Shown: positions 46,628 through 55,702, counted from the first letter of the stretch. The stretch: DNA of 64,000 nt from Flavobacterium gilvum (GCF_001761465.1 NZ_CP017479.1:2170001-2234000), one strand, 5' to 3'. The notes: a model not told the origin generated them from the sequence alone. Program-made: numbers and translations.

Positions 46628-48754
46628 ATGAGGAATTTTCCAAAATTATTCATTACCGGTTCGGTTTGTCTGGCTTTGTCTATGCAAACATTAACAATGA
46701 ACGCTCAAAACAAGGATGTAAAAATGACAAATCCATTATTACAAAAAAGTACTTTACAGTATCAGTCGCCCAACTTTACTTTGATCAAAGACGAACATTT
46801 TAAGCCTGCTTTTGAGTACGCTTTAAAAATGCATGATAAGGAGGTAGAATCAATTGCTAACAATCCGGCAAAACCTACTTTTCAGAACACTGTTTTGGCA
46901 TTAGAGGTAAGTGGGGAAGATTTGACTAGGGTATTGAACGTCTTTAGTAATTTGACAAGTTCAAATACCAATCCGGTTTTGCAGGCTTTAGACGAAGAAT
47001 ATGCCCCTATATTTTCAGGTCATAATGATAAAATTTATTTGAACAGTAAATTGTATAATCGTATCAAAGCTGTTGATTTGAATAAATTGAAAGGAGAGGA
47101 CAAAAAACTAACCGAAGATTATTTGCAGAAGTTTGAATTGGCAGGAGCCAATCTGTCTGAAGCAGATAAGGTAAAAATGAAAAAAATCAATGAAGAACTG
47201 GCGAGTTTAAGTACTGTTTTTGGTAACAAATTATTATTAGCCCGAAAAAAGGGAGCTGTTTTATTTGATAATGTTTCAGACTTAGATGGATTGAGTCCTG
47301 CTGAAATAGACGCTGCTAAATTAAAAGCAAAAGAAGCGGGTTACGAAAATAAATATCTGATAGGATTGTTAAATACAACACAACAGCCTTTGTTGTCCAG
47401 TTTGAAAAACAGAGCCACAAGAGAAAAAATATTCAAAGCTTCCTGGTTTCGATCCGAAAAAAATGATGATGGTGATACTAGAGAAACGTTGGAAAAAACG
47501 GTAAGATTGCGTTTGCAAAAAGCTAATTTGATGGGTAAGAAAAGTTTTGCCGAATGGAAATTGCAGGATCAAATGGCCAAAACACCAGCTCCGGCAATGG
47601 ATTTGTTAGCTAAAATTGCGGCGCCAGCAGTAGCCAAAGCCAAAGTTGAAGCAAGTGAAATCCAAGCTTTGATAGACGCTCAAAATGGAGGTTTCAAAAT
47701 GGAACCATGGGACTGGAATTTTTATTCAGAGCAAGTGCGCAAAGCCAAATATGATTTGGATGAAAACCAAACAAAACCTTATTTTGAGTTGACAACCGTG
47801 TTGGAAAAAGGGGTTTTCTTTGCAGCCAAGCAAATGTACGGAATCACGTTCAAGGAAAGAAAAGATTTACCGGTGTATCATCCAGATGTAAAAGTCTATG
47901 AAGTTTTTGACGATAAAGGAGCTTCAATCGCAATATATTATTTGGATTTTTATACGCGTGATAATAAAAGAGGTGGTGCTTGGATGAGTAATTTTGTTAG
48001 TCAATCACATTATTTAAAACAAAAACCAGTAATCGTTAATGTTTACAATTTTGCCAAACCAACGGGAGGAAATCCTTCTTTAATCAGTTTTGACGATGTG
48101 ACCACAATGTTTCATGAATTTGGGCATACCTTGCATGGCTTATTTGCCAATCAGCAATACCAATCGCTGTCTGGGACATCGGTGCCAAGGGATTTTGTGG
48201 AATTCCCTTCTCAAATTAATGAGCATGCCGCTTTAGATCCTTCTGTTTTAAAGAATTATGCCATTCATTATCAAACCAAACAGCCAATTCCACAAGACTT
48301 AATTGACAAAATCAAGAAAGCCGAAACATTTAATAAAGGTTATGATGTAACCGAAATTTTGGCTGCTTCAACAATTGATATGGCTTGGCATGGTGTTGAA
48401 AAAGAATCAGATTTTAAACCAACTTTGATTTTTGAAAAAGAGGTGTTGAAAAAATACGGATTGTTGGTCAATGAAGTGCCTCCTCGCTACCATTCTCCTT
48501 ATTTTTCACATATTTTTGAAGGCGGTTATTCTGCAGGTTATTATGCCTATACTTGGTCCAAAACTTTAGATTATAATGCTTACGACTGGATGATGGCCAA
48601 CGGCGGTATGACGAGAGCCAACTGTGATCGTTTCAAAAAATATATTTTATCAGTAGGTAACAGTGTGGATTTGAATAAAGCTTTCAAAGACTTCATCGGA
48701 CACGATATGCAAATCGAACCGTATCTAAAAAATGCTGGATTATCAGGTAAATAA
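46628..48754 (+). CDS. dcp: M3 family zinc metallopeptidase (peptidyl-dipeptidase Dcp-like)
   Basis: A 708-residue exported peptidase. The start at 46628 rather than 46574 gives a proper signal peptide (MRNFPKLFITGSVCLALSMQ, ending MNAQ-N). Zinc site HEFGH at 496-500 in MFHEFGHTLHGLFAN, with the third ligand in FVEFPSQINEHAALDP. The C-terminal HSPYFSHIFEGGYSAGYYAYTWS is the substrate-binding Tyr/His/Gly segment of the M3 family. It probably removes dipeptides from peptide C-termini in the periplasm. Confidence 0.93.
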   Translation: MRNFPKLFITGSVCLALSMQTLTMNAQNKDVKMTNPLLQKSTLQYQSPNFTLIKDEHFKPAFEYALKMHDKEVESIANNPAKPTFQNTVLALEVSGEDLTRVLNVFSNLTSSNTNPVLQALDEEYAPIFSGHNDKIYLNSKLYNRIKAVDLNKLKGEDKKLTEDYLQKFELAGANLSEADKVKMKKINEELASLSTVFGNKLLLARKKGAVLFDNVSDLDGLSPAEIDAAKLKAKEAGYENKYLIGLLNTTQQPLLSSLKNRATREKIFKASWFRSEKNDDGDTRETLEKTVRLRLQKANLMGKKSFAEWKLQDQMAKTPAPAMDLLAKIAAPAVAKAKVEASEIQALIDAQNGGFKMEPWDWNFYSEQVRKAKYDLDENQTKPYFELTTVLEKGVFFAAKQMYGITFKERKDLPVYHPDVKVYEVFDDKGASIAIYYLDFYTRDNKRGGAWMSNFVSQSHYLKQKPVIVNVYNFAKPTGGNPSLISFDDVTTMFHEFGHTLHGLFANQQYQSLSGTSVPRDFVEFPSQINEHAALDPSVLKNYAIHYQTKQPIPQDLIDKIKKAETFNKGYDVTEILAASTIDMAWHGVEKESDFKPTLIFEKEVLKKYGLLVNEVPPRYHSPYFSHIFEGGYSAGYYAYTWSKTLDYNAYDWMMANGGMTRANCDRFKKYILSVGNSVDLNKAFKDFIGHDMQIEPYLKNAGLSGK

Positions 48755-48849
48755 TATAATTTAGATTATGTAATTAATCTAGGTTTTATCAGATTATGTG
48801 AAAAGACACAGAATAGCTCATAGACTTCAATTAAATGATTTTAAAATTG

Positions 48850-48878
48850 TTTGAATTGTAGTTTATGAGTTATTTTTG
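48850..48878 (+). promoter_or_regulatory. Complete flavobacterial-type promoter of the cupin gene
   Basis: TTTG at 48850-48853 and TATTTTTG at 48871-48878 are separated by 17 bp, matching the -33/-7 pattern. The ATG at 48938 follows after about 60 bp. Confidence 0.6.
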
Positions 48879-48937
48879 TTTAAAATAATTTATAAACAAA
48901 ATGTGCGCTAAAGTACATTCTAAAGTAATTTAATAAG

Positions 48938-49297
48938 ATGCAAAGTTTTGGAGCAAGTGCAGCGTTTTTAAAAGATGAAGATTTCGAGTGGGAAGTAGTT
49001 GGCGAAGGAATCAAACGCAAAATAATGGGCTACGATGATCAAATTATGATGGTGAATGTTCTTTTTGAAAAAGGAGCCATCGGGACACCGCACGAACATT
49101 ATCATTCCCAAGTGACAAATGTTGCCAGAGGATCATTTGAGGTAACCATCGACGGATTGTCTAAAGTGATGAAAGAAGGGGATTGTTTTTATATTCCTCC
49201 TCATGTCGTACATGGTGTGGTTTGTTTGGAAGATGGCTTACTGATAGATGTTTTTAATCCTATTCGGGAAGATTTTATGCAGAAAAAAACATATTGA
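48938..49297 (+). CDS. Cupin-domain protein
   Basis: A 119-residue single-domain cupin. Metal-site motif 1 is GTPHEHYHSQVTNVARGSFEV (His pairs and Glu-like positions), and motif 2 is GDCFYIPPHVVHGVVCLEDG. It resembles KdgF-type small cupins, but no pectin or uronate genes are nearby, so the substrate is open. First gene of a loose plus-strand run with VOC, OsmC and DUF4256 proteins. A gap of about 100 bp follows it. Confidence 0.85.
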   Translation: MQSFGASAAFLKDEDFEWEVVGEGIKRKIMGYDDQIMMVNVLFEKGAIGTPHEHYHSQVTNVARGSFEVTIDGLSKVMKEGDCFYIPPHVVHGVVCLEDGLLIDVFNPIREDFMQKKTY

Positions 49298-49398
49298 TTT
49301 CGTCTGATTCAAACTGCAATGTAGTTGAATGGTAATAAAATTCAAAAGATTAAGCGCAATCAAAATAATTGAAATTTCATCATTAAAAGACAAACGTT

Positions 49399-49809
49399 AT
49401 GGAAAATCAGGATGACAATGTTGATTACAAAACCCCAAAAGTGACCGGAATTGGAGGTGTATTTTTCTTTTCAGACGATCCCAAGCAAACCAGAAAATGG
49501 TATGGGGAAAATTTGGGTCTTGAAATCAATGACTATGGTTCGACTTTTGAATCCAGAGATATTAATAAACCGGAAAAAATAAACATCCTTGAGTGGAGTC
49601 CTTTTCAGAAAGACAGTACCTATTTTTCTCCTTCCAAGAAAGAATTTATGATTAATTATAGGGTTCAGAATATTGAAGGATTGGTCGAAAAGTTAAAAGA
49701 AAATGGTGTAGTAGTCGTTGATGAAATTCAGTCATTCGATTACGGTAAATTTGTCCATATAATGGATCCCGAAGGAAACAAAATAGAACTTTGGGAGCCT
49801 GCGGAATAA
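49399..49809 (+). CDS. VOC (glyoxalase/bleomycin-resistance) family protein
   Basis: A 136-residue protein with the paired beta-alpha-beta-beta-beta modules of the vicinal oxygen chelate fold. FFFSDDPKQTRKWYGENLGLEI is the first module entry and FVHIMDPEGNKIELWEPA the standard C-terminal signature with the metal Glu. Lone VOC proteins act as dioxygenases, isomerases or binding proteins and the exact role cannot be read. It lies 32 bp before the OsmC gene on the same strand. Confidence 0.87.
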   Translation: MENQDDNVDYKTPKVTGIGGVFFFSDDPKQTRKWYGENLGLEINDYGSTFESRDINKPEKINILEWSPFQKDSTYFSPSKKEFMINYRVQNIEGLVEKLKENGVVVVDEIQSFDYGKFVHIMDPEGNKIELWEPAE

Positions 49810-49841
49810 GAATGAAATAACAATCTTTAAATGTTTGACCG

Positions 49842-50348
49842 ATGGATGCAGAAGAACTAAAAAATGTACAGTCGCCAATTAAAGAGAAATATAGAGAACA
49901 GCCAGAGACGGCTATGATAACTCTCAAAGCACAGGGCAAAATTGCTGACGGAATTTCATGCAGGGTCGAAACCGGAAGGGTCTTGGCCGAGGCAGGACTT
50001 CATCCGGCAACTGGTGGCAACGGAATGCTGGCTTGTTCGGGAGATATGCTTCTGGAGGCATTGGTTGCTTGCGCAGGCGTGACGCTAAGTGCTGTTTCTA
50101 CGGCTCTGGGTATCGAAATTAAAGATGCAATTGTCAAAGCCGAAGGAGATTTGGATTTTCGTGGCACTTTGGGAGTTTCCAAAGAAGTGCCGGTTGGATT
50201 TCAAACAATTCGCCTTTCGTTCATTCTAGATTGCGATGCAACAGACGAACAAATACAAACATTGGCAAAATTAACGGAAAGATATTGCGTTGTTTATCAA
50301 ACGTTGATAAAAGGAGTTTCCGTCGAAACAAAATTCGACAGACAGTAA
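49842..50348 (+). CDS. OsmC family protein
   Basis: A 168-residue OsmC/Ohr-fold protein. The two redox cysteines expected for the family are candidates in GMLACSGDMLLEALVACAGVTL. The C-terminal half TLAKLTERYCVVYQTLIKGVSVE is typical. Such proteins reduce organic hydroperoxides with thiols. An N-terminal extension of about 25 residues precedes the domain. The next gene, DUF4256, starts 23 bp downstream. Confidence 0.87.
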   Translation: MDAEELKNVQSPIKEKYREQPETAMITLKAQGKIADGISCRVETGRVLAEAGLHPATGGNGMLACSGDMLLEALVACAGVTLSAVSTALGIEIKDAIVKAEGDLDFRGTLGVSKEVPVGFQTIRLSFILDCDATDEQIQTLAKLTERYCVVYQTLIKGVSVETKFDRQ

Positions 50349-50371
50349 AATTTTAACCGATTGAAAATAGT

Positions 50372-50938
50372 ATGGCAAAATCCAAAAAAGAGTTGTCTTT
50401 AGAAGAAAAAGAACAGCAAATCAATATATTAAAAACACGTTTTGAGAAGAACAAAAACCGTCATTTAGGTCTTGATTGGGAAAAAATACATGCTAAACTG
50501 AAAGCTAATCCCAGTAAGTTATGGTCGCTTCATGAAATGGAAAAAACTGGCGGTGAACCCGATGTTGTAGGTCATGACGAAAAAACCGATGAATATTTGT
50601 TTTATGACTGTTCGGCAGAAAGCCCAAAAGGAAGAAGAAGCCTTTGTTACGATCGAGAAGCCCTTGATTCTCGTAAAGAATTCAAACCTGAAAATAGTGC
50701 TATTGATTTGGCGACCGAAATGGGTGTCGAAATTTTGACAGAATCAGAATATCGAGAGTTGCAGCAACTTGGTAAATTTGATACAAAAACATCAAGTTGG
50801 GTAAAAACTCCTTCGGATATAAGGAAACTGGGCGGTGCCATTTTTGCTGATTTTCGATATGCCAATGTTTTTATATACCACAATGGTGCTTCTTCTTACT
50901 ACGCAGTTAGGGGATTTCGTGGCTCGTTAAGGGTTTAA
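50372..50938 (+). CDS. DUF4256 family protein
   Basis: A 188-residue cytoplasmic protein recognised as DUF4256 by LKTRFEKNKNRHLGLDWEKI, LHEMEKTGGEPDVVG, YDCSAESPKGRRSLCYD and AIDLATEMGVEILTESEYRELQ. The family has no known activity and is often found beside small stress or detoxification proteins, as here. The terminator that once followed it appears to be split by the insertion sequence at 51019-52446. Confidence 0.87.
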   Translation: MAKSKKELSLEEKEQQINILKTRFEKNKNRHLGLDWEKIHAKLKANPSKLWSLHEMEKTGGEPDVVGHDEKTDEYLFYDCSAESPKGRRSLCYDREALDSRKEFKPENSAIDLATEMGVEILTESEYRELQQLGKFDTKTSSWVKTPSDIRKLGGAIFADFRYANVFIYHNGASSYYAVRGFRGSLRV

Positions 50939-51047
50939 ATCTTATTTTAAAATAAGATAATATTTTTTTTCAGAATGGAAAAATTATAAAATGAACAAAA
51001 TACAACCTCGTTTTAGACTGCACCCAAAAGTTTGGACAAATTTATAA

Positions 51048-51881
51048 TTAATTTTTATAATAGTGAGCTCGATATTTTATCGGGCTCATTTTGTTTAAAT
51101 TTGATTTGATTCTATCGTTATTGTAATAGTTAATATACTGTTTAATTTCAGTTTTTAATTCTTCTATTGTTCTAAACTTTGTTATATAAAAAAGTTCAGA
51201 TTTTAATGTTCCAAAGAAGTTTTCAATAATGGCATTATCTAAACAATTTCCTTTTCTTGACATGCTCTGTATAATTCCTTTTTCTTTTAATAAGTGTTGA
51301 TATTGTTTCATTTGATATTGCCAACCTTGATCAGAATGAAGAGTTAAATTAGCGTTATTTGGTATTTTCTTAAATGCTTTTTTAAGCATAGTTACCACTT
51401 GATTAAACACTGGTCGTTCTGTTAGTTCATAACTAATTATTTCTTGATTAAATAAATCTATAATCGGTGATAAATACAATTTTTTTCCAAAGACATTGAA
51501 CTCTGTTATATCGGTTGCCCATTTTTGATTGGGAGCTGTAGCTTTAAAATTACGATTTAACAGATTCGGTGCAATTTTACCATTTTCTCCTTTATAGGAT
51601 TTGTATTTCTTTACCCTGATAATACTTTTTAACCCTAACAAATTCATTAATCGTAAAACGGTTTTGTGATTAATAACGATTCCTTTGTTTTGAAGTTCAT
51701 CTGTTATTCGTCTATACCCATAACGCCCTTTATGTCTGTGATAAATAGATTTTATTAACTCTTTAATTACTTTGTATTTATCTGGTATTTCAGGTTGTTT
51801 TTGATGATAATAAAAAGTACTTCGTGCCATATTAGCATGATTTAAAAGTGGTTTTAAATCATATTTATGCCTTAATTCCAT
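51048..51881 (-). CDS. IS3-family transposase OrfB (DDE integrase)
   Basis: A 277-residue integrase. An N-terminal HTH_21-like region (YHRHKGRYGYRRITDEL) precedes the rve core with the catalytic triad D124 (WATDITEF), D184 (LHSDQGW) and E220 (DNAIIENFFGTLKSE). D184 to E220 has the 35-residue spacing of the DD35E class. Its ATG shares one base with the OrfA stop (TAATG), allowing coupled translation. A -1 shift on the upstream AAAAAG could also give the OrfAB fusion used by IS3 elements. Confidence 0.93.
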   Translation of the reverse strand: MELRHKYDLKPLLNHANMARSTFYYHQKQPEIPDKYKVIKELIKSIYHRHKGRYGYRRITDELQNKGIVINHKTVLRLMNLLGLKSIIRVKKYKSYKGENGKIAPNLLNRNFKATAPNQKWATDITEFNVFGKKLYLSPIIDLFNQEIISYELTERPVFNQVVTMLKKAFKKIPNNANLTLHSDQGWQYQMKQYQHLLKEKGIIQSMSRKGNCLDNAIIENFFGTLKSELFYITKFRTIEELKTEIKQYINYYNNDRIKSNLNKMSPIKYRAHYYKN

Positions 51882-52408
51882 TATGACTTGCGCTTTTTGG
51901 CTTTCTCTTCTGCTTGAATTAAGGCTTGTAACTTTTTTAAATAATCAAGTTCACAACGTAATGCTTCGTTTTCTAAAAGTAGTTCTTCTTCTCTAGTTAA
52001 TGGTTTATCTGATGTATGCTTTTTAGGTTTATTATTGCTCATAGATTTTGGTCTGCCTCTGGGTTTAGTATATAATCCTTTCAATCCAAAATTACTAAAA
52101 TCTTTTTGCCATTTGATTATTATAGATGAATCGGAAATATTAAATCTTAAAGCAGTTTCTTTCAATGAAAGTGATTCTTTATAAATAGATTGCAATACTT
52201 TTAACTTAATATCTAAAGCGTATTTTTTGTTCTTATAACTAATCAACCCAGATTCACCATAGATCTTATAAAAACTAACCCATTTACGAATATTAGATTC
52301 ATCTGGACCTTTCAATTTAGAAACATGTCTACTTGAATAGCCATTATTTAAAACTAACTCAACACATTCTTTCTTAAATGCATAATCATATTTTGATTTT
52401 CTTTCCAT
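51881..52408 (-). CDS. IS3-family transposase OrfA (DNA-binding helix-turn-helix)
   Basis: A 175-residue protein with two helix-turn-helix segments (about 15-50 and 75-105, LSLKETALRFNISDSSIIIKWQ), a basic linker (KPRGRPKSMSNNKPKKH) and a C-terminal leucine-rich coiled coil (LTREEELLLENEALRCELDYLKKL). This is the layout of IS150-type OrfA, which binds the inverted repeats and multimerises with OrfB. Confidence 0.92.
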   Translation of the reverse strand: MERKSKYDYAFKKECVELVLNNGYSSRHVSKLKGPDESNIRKWVSFYKIYGESGLISYKNKKYALDIKLKVLQSIYKESLSLKETALRFNISDSSIIIKWQKDFSNFGLKGLYTKPRGRPKSMSNNKPKKHTSDKPLTREEELLLENEALRCELDYLKKLQALIQAEEKAKKRKS

Positions 52409-52538
52409 AAAAATACCCCCAAATAGTGTCTAACTTTTTGGGGGCAGTGCATTTAAATTCGTTTAAGCGAGGTTTTTTTTATTGAAATTATAGATTAGTT
52501 GCTTTTATAAGTGTGCCTTATTTGTAGTATAAATTGAT

Positions 52539-52546
52539 TATATTTG
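52539..52546 (+). promoter_or_regulatory. -7 promoter element of the TlpA-like gene
   Basis: TATATTTG matches TAnnTTTG, 75 bp before the ATG at 52622. A TTTG at 52521 is only 14 bp away, shorter than usual. Confidence 0.45.
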
Positions 52547-52621
52547 GTATTTAATTAAAATATAATCAGTTAGTTGTGGTTTTTGGTTAACAGGTAAATA
52601 ACCCCTTAAAAAAATATAGAT

Positions 52622-54481
52622 ATGAAAAAATCAGTTGTATTGTTTTTTTTGGTTTGTTGTAATATCACTTTTTCGCAAATGGGAAAAGTATATTTGAAAG
52701 ATTCAAAATTCAAAATTGGAAAAGAAAATACCTATGTCTATGAACCACAAACAGGCATAACAATTCCAACAGACGCTAAAGTCAAAATAGTATACCACAA
52801 CAAATCTGACTATGCTAATCTTACTACATCACTGATAAAAAAATCTAATGTTTATGAGTTCAGCTGTAAAGTGCCAGATTCAACTAGAACATTGATTTTA
52901 GCTGTTTATGATGGAAAAAACACAGTAGATAATAATCAAGGCAAAGCATATGATATTTTTTTAAGAGCCACCAACCAAGCTGAATTAGGAAAATGTATGC
53001 TTAATAGGATACAAACTTTTGGTTATGCTAATTATTATTTGGGCTTAAAACAGGATTTGAAAGCAGAATCTATTTTGTTGGAATACAATAATTTGTATGC
53101 AAAATATCCTATACTAAAAGAGGATGTAAGTTATGGGAATTATTTGAGTATAAAAGGGAGTATTAATGCAGAACAAGCAAAACCAGAGATTTTGGATTTT
53201 GCTCAAAAATGTGAAAAAAAGACTTCGGAAGAATACTTGATCCTTGCGTCTAGACTTTATGGAATGCTCAAAATGGATGATAAAGTGAAACAAATTGAAA
53301 GTCAAATCTCAACAAAATATCCCAATGGAGAATTTGAAAAGTATAAATTTATTAGAGAATTTTCACAACATCCGGATAAAACAGAACAGTATATCCTGGA
53401 GAGTTTAGAATTATACACAACTAAATTCAAAGATATTTCTGAAAAATCAAAAGATATATTTTATTACTCTCTATTGAGAATATATTTAGAAAAAAAAGAT
53501 ATTCAAAAACTAGATCAATATGAGCGGTTATTGACTGATAAAGGAATGGCTGCTTCACTCTATAATTCTTTGGCATGGAGTTCATCAGGAGAGGATTTGG
53601 TAACTCCTCCAAAAGATATTGAGTATGCTGAAAAAATTTCTAAAAGATCATTAGATATTATTGCAAATATGCAAAAGGAATCTTCTTCTCCAGAAGAATT
53701 GCAAAATAGTTATAATATGGTTGCAGATACTTATGCCTTAATATTGTATAAATTAAATAGGTTTGACGAAGCTTTTCAATACCAAGACAAGATTAATCAA
53801 TCAGGAGTTGGTATGTCTACAGATGCAAAAGAGCGTTATGCAGGTATGATGGAAAAGGTAAAAGGTTTGGAATTTACCAGAAAGTACATCGAATCCGAAT
53901 TGGCCAATGGGTTAGATTCCAGAGTGATGTTGGCTCAATTAAAAGAAATATATAAAAAATCAAATTTGTCTCTTGCTGAGTATGAGAAAATTAAAGAAAA
54001 AGCGGTTGGAGCAGCCACTGCTAAAAAGAATGCAGCACTTGTAGAAAAATATGGTAGTACAGATGCAATCGGTTTTAATTTAAAAAACATAAATGGAAAA
54101 GAAGTAAAACTTTCAGATTACAAAGGTAAAGTGGTTGTTCTAGATTTTTGGGCTACTTGGTGTGGACCTTGTAAGGCTTCATTTCCGGGTATGCAGGAAT
54201 TAGTGACTAAATACAAAGGTAAAGATGTTGAATTTTTGTTTGTAAATACTTGGGAAAGAGATAAAGAAAATAGTGCAACAGTAACAAAAGTTAAGACATT
54301 TATTACTGATAAAAAATATAGTTTTAATGTAATATTCGACTTTGATGGTGCCATAACAACAAAATATAAAGTAGAAGGAATTCCAGCTAAAATTCTAATT
54401 GACAAAAAAGGAACTATAATTTCAGATAGTGCATCAGAACAAGACCTGATTAATTTAATTGATGAGCAATTGAGTTTGTAA
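52622..54481 (+). CDS. Exported TlpA-like thioredoxin-domain protein
   Basis: A 619-residue protein with a signal peptide (1-19, ending TFSQ-M). A long helical, TPR-like middle (about 115-460) is rich in Tyr and Lys. The C-terminal TlpA/ResA-type thioredoxin domain has CGPC at C514 and C517 in DFWATWCGPCKASFPGM and the cis-Pro segment VEGIPAKILIDKKG. Likely a periplasmic reductant or thiol-disulfide exchanger. The substrate is unknown. It is a single gene, downstream of the IS element. Confidence 0.87.
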   Translation: MKKSVVLFFLVCCNITFSQMGKVYLKDSKFKIGKENTYVYEPQTGITIPTDAKVKIVYHNKSDYANLTTSLIKKSNVYEFSCKVPDSTRTLILAVYDGKNTVDNNQGKAYDIFLRATNQAELGKCMLNRIQTFGYANYYLGLKQDLKAESILLEYNNLYAKYPILKEDVSYGNYLSIKGSINAEQAKPEILDFAQKCEKKTSEEYLILASRLYGMLKMDDKVKQIESQISTKYPNGEFEKYKFIREFSQHPDKTEQYILESLELYTTKFKDISEKSKDIFYYSLLRIYLEKKDIQKLDQYERLLTDKGMAASLYNSLAWSSSGEDLVTPPKDIEYAEKISKRSLDIIANMQKESSSPEELQNSYNMVADTYALILYKLNRFDEAFQYQDKINQSGVGMSTDAKERYAGMMEKVKGLEFTRKYIESELANGLDSRVMLAQLKEIYKKSNLSLAEYEKIKEKAVGAATAKKNAALVEKYGSTDAIGFNLKNINGKEVKLSDYKGKVVVLDFWATWCGPCKASFPGMQELVTKYKGKDVEFLFVNTWERDKENSATVTKVKTFITDKKYSFNVIFDFDGAITTKYKVEGIPAKILIDKKGTIISDSASEQDLINLIDEQLSL

Positions 54482-54578
54482 TTTTCTAAAATTATAAAAA
54501 TAAAGTACTATGGATTTGAAGTCCGTAGTTTGTAATAGTAAGTTGAAAGTCTTTAAGTTGGGAAAATGTTTTGTTTTT

Positions 54579-54634
54579 ACAGTAATTGCACAAATTTTCA
54601 CAAATTGATTCGTGAAAATTTGTGCAATTACTGT
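54579..54634. repeat. 23-bp perfect inverted repeat upstream of the PPIase gene
   Basis: ACAGTAATTGCACAAATTTT and the next three bases (54579-54601) are the exact complement of 54612-54634, around a 10-nt loop. It could be a terminator-like hairpin for the TlpA-like gene (no strong T tract) or a site near the next promoter at 54709. Confidence 0.75.
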
Positions 54635-54708
54635 TGAATATTCATTTAATTTTTGAATTGGTTTCGTTTGTTAATTGTTCAAATCCTCAGATTTTCTAAT
54701 TTTATTCG

Positions 54709-54716
54709 TAAATTTG
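54709..54716 (+). promoter_or_regulatory. -7 promoter element of the PPIase gene (decides its start)
   Basis: TAAATTTG matches TAnnTTTG. It lies downstream of the alternative ATG at 54653 and 24 bp before the ATG at 54740, so translation must begin at 54740. Confidence 0.55.
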
Positions 54717-54739
54717 CGCCTCAACAAAAAATAAATAAA

Positions 54740-55672
54740 ATGGAAAACGGAATATATGCTAAATTCAACACTGCAAAAGGGGCGATTTTAGTAAAATTAA
54801 CACACGATTTAACACCAGGAACTGTTGGGAACTTCGTTGCTCTTGCCGAAGGGAACATGGAAAATAAAGTAAAACCTCAAGGACAAAAATTCTATGATGG
54901 TTTGAATTTTCACAGAGTAATTCCTGACTTCATGATTCAGGGAGGTTGTCCAAAAGGAACCGGTACTGGTGATCCTGGATATAAATTTGACGATGAATTT
55001 CATCCTTCTTTGAAACACGACCGTCCGGGGGTGTTGTCTATGGCAAATTCTGGTCCTGGATCAAATGGTTCTCAGTTTTTTATTACGCACGTACCTACAA
55101 GCTGGTTGGATAACAAACACACGGTTTTTGGTCACGTAATCGAAGGTCAGGAAGTGGTTGATGCCGTGGCACAAGGAGATGTGTTGGAAACGCTTGAAAT
55201 TATCAGAGTTGGTGAAGAAGCGCAAAAATGGAATGCTATTGAAGCTTTCATTGGTTTAAAAGGAGCTCGTTTGAAAAGAGAAGCGGCTTTGAAAGCAGAA
55301 TCAGAAGCAAAAATGGATGCATTGGCGGCTGGTTTTGAAAAAACAGAAAGCGGTTTGCGTTACCAATTCATCCAAAAAGGAGCTGGTAAAAAAGCGGAAA
55401 GTGGAAAAATGGTTTCTGTTCACTACGAAGGTTCATTGGAAAACGGAAAAGTATTTGATTCTTCTTATCCAAGAAAAAAACCAATCGAATTCAGATTGGG
55501 TCAAGGTCAGGTAATCGAAGGTTGGGACGAAGGTATTGCTTTGTTGCAAGTTGGTGATAAAGCTCGCTTTGTAATCCCATCGGATTTAGGATACGGACCA
55601 TCAGGTGCCGGAGGTGTAATTCCACCAAACGCAATCTTGATTTTCGATGTAGAATTGATGGACGTTAAATAA
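54740..55672 (+). CDS. Cyclophilin-FKBP fusion peptidyl-prolyl isomerase
   Basis: A 310-residue protein joining two unrelated prolyl isomerase folds. Residues 1-160 are a cyclophilin (catalytic R59 in NFHRVIPDFMIQGG, QFFITH at 112-117, W122 in SWLDNKHTVFG). A charged helical linker spans 165-200. Residues 205-310 are an FKBP domain (VHYEGSLENGKVFDSS, GQVIEGWDEGI with W262, Y285, F302). No signal peptide remains with this start, so it should act in the cytoplasm as a protein-folding catalyst. The upstream ATG at 54653 is rejected because the -7 element lies after it. Confidence 0.92.
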   Translation: MENGIYAKFNTAKGAILVKLTHDLTPGTVGNFVALAEGNMENKVKPQGQKFYDGLNFHRVIPDFMIQGGCPKGTGTGDPGYKFDDEFHPSLKHDRPGVLSMANSGPGSNGSQFFITHVPTSWLDNKHTVFGHVIEGQEVVDAVAQGDVLETLEIIRVGEEAQKWNAIEAFIGLKGARLKREAALKAESEAKMDALAAGFEKTESGLRYQFIQKGAGKKAESGKMVSVHYEGSLENGKVFDSSYPRKKPIEFRLGQGQVIEGWDEGIALLQVGDKARFVIPSDLGYGPSGAGGVIPPNAILIFDVELMDVK

Positions 55673-55702
55673 TAATCAACGTCCGTACCATAATAAATTC
55701 AC

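Larger units (their letters stand above)
51019..52446 (-). mobile_element. IS3-family (IS150-like) insertion sequence
   Basis: About 1428 bp with two overlapping transposase frames. Terminal inverted repeats: TGCACCCAAAAGTTTGGACA at the left end and, on the other strand, TGCCCCCAAAAAGTTAGACA at the right, imperfect but clear and starting with TG as IS3 elements do. No 3-bp target duplication is obvious (GAC left, GTG right), so the flanks may have changed since insertion. Both transposase frames are intact, so the copy may be active. Confidence 0.85.
51004..52474 (+). other. Terminator hairpin of the DUF4256 gene split by the IS element
   Basis: Before the IS lies AACCTCG (51004-51010). After it comes CGAGGTT (52468-52474) followed by TTTTTT. 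With the IS removed these halves would form an intrinsic terminator 66 bp after the DUF4256 stop, with inner pairs TTTTA/TTTAAG. The current arrangement separates them by about 1.46 kb. Confidence 0.55.
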
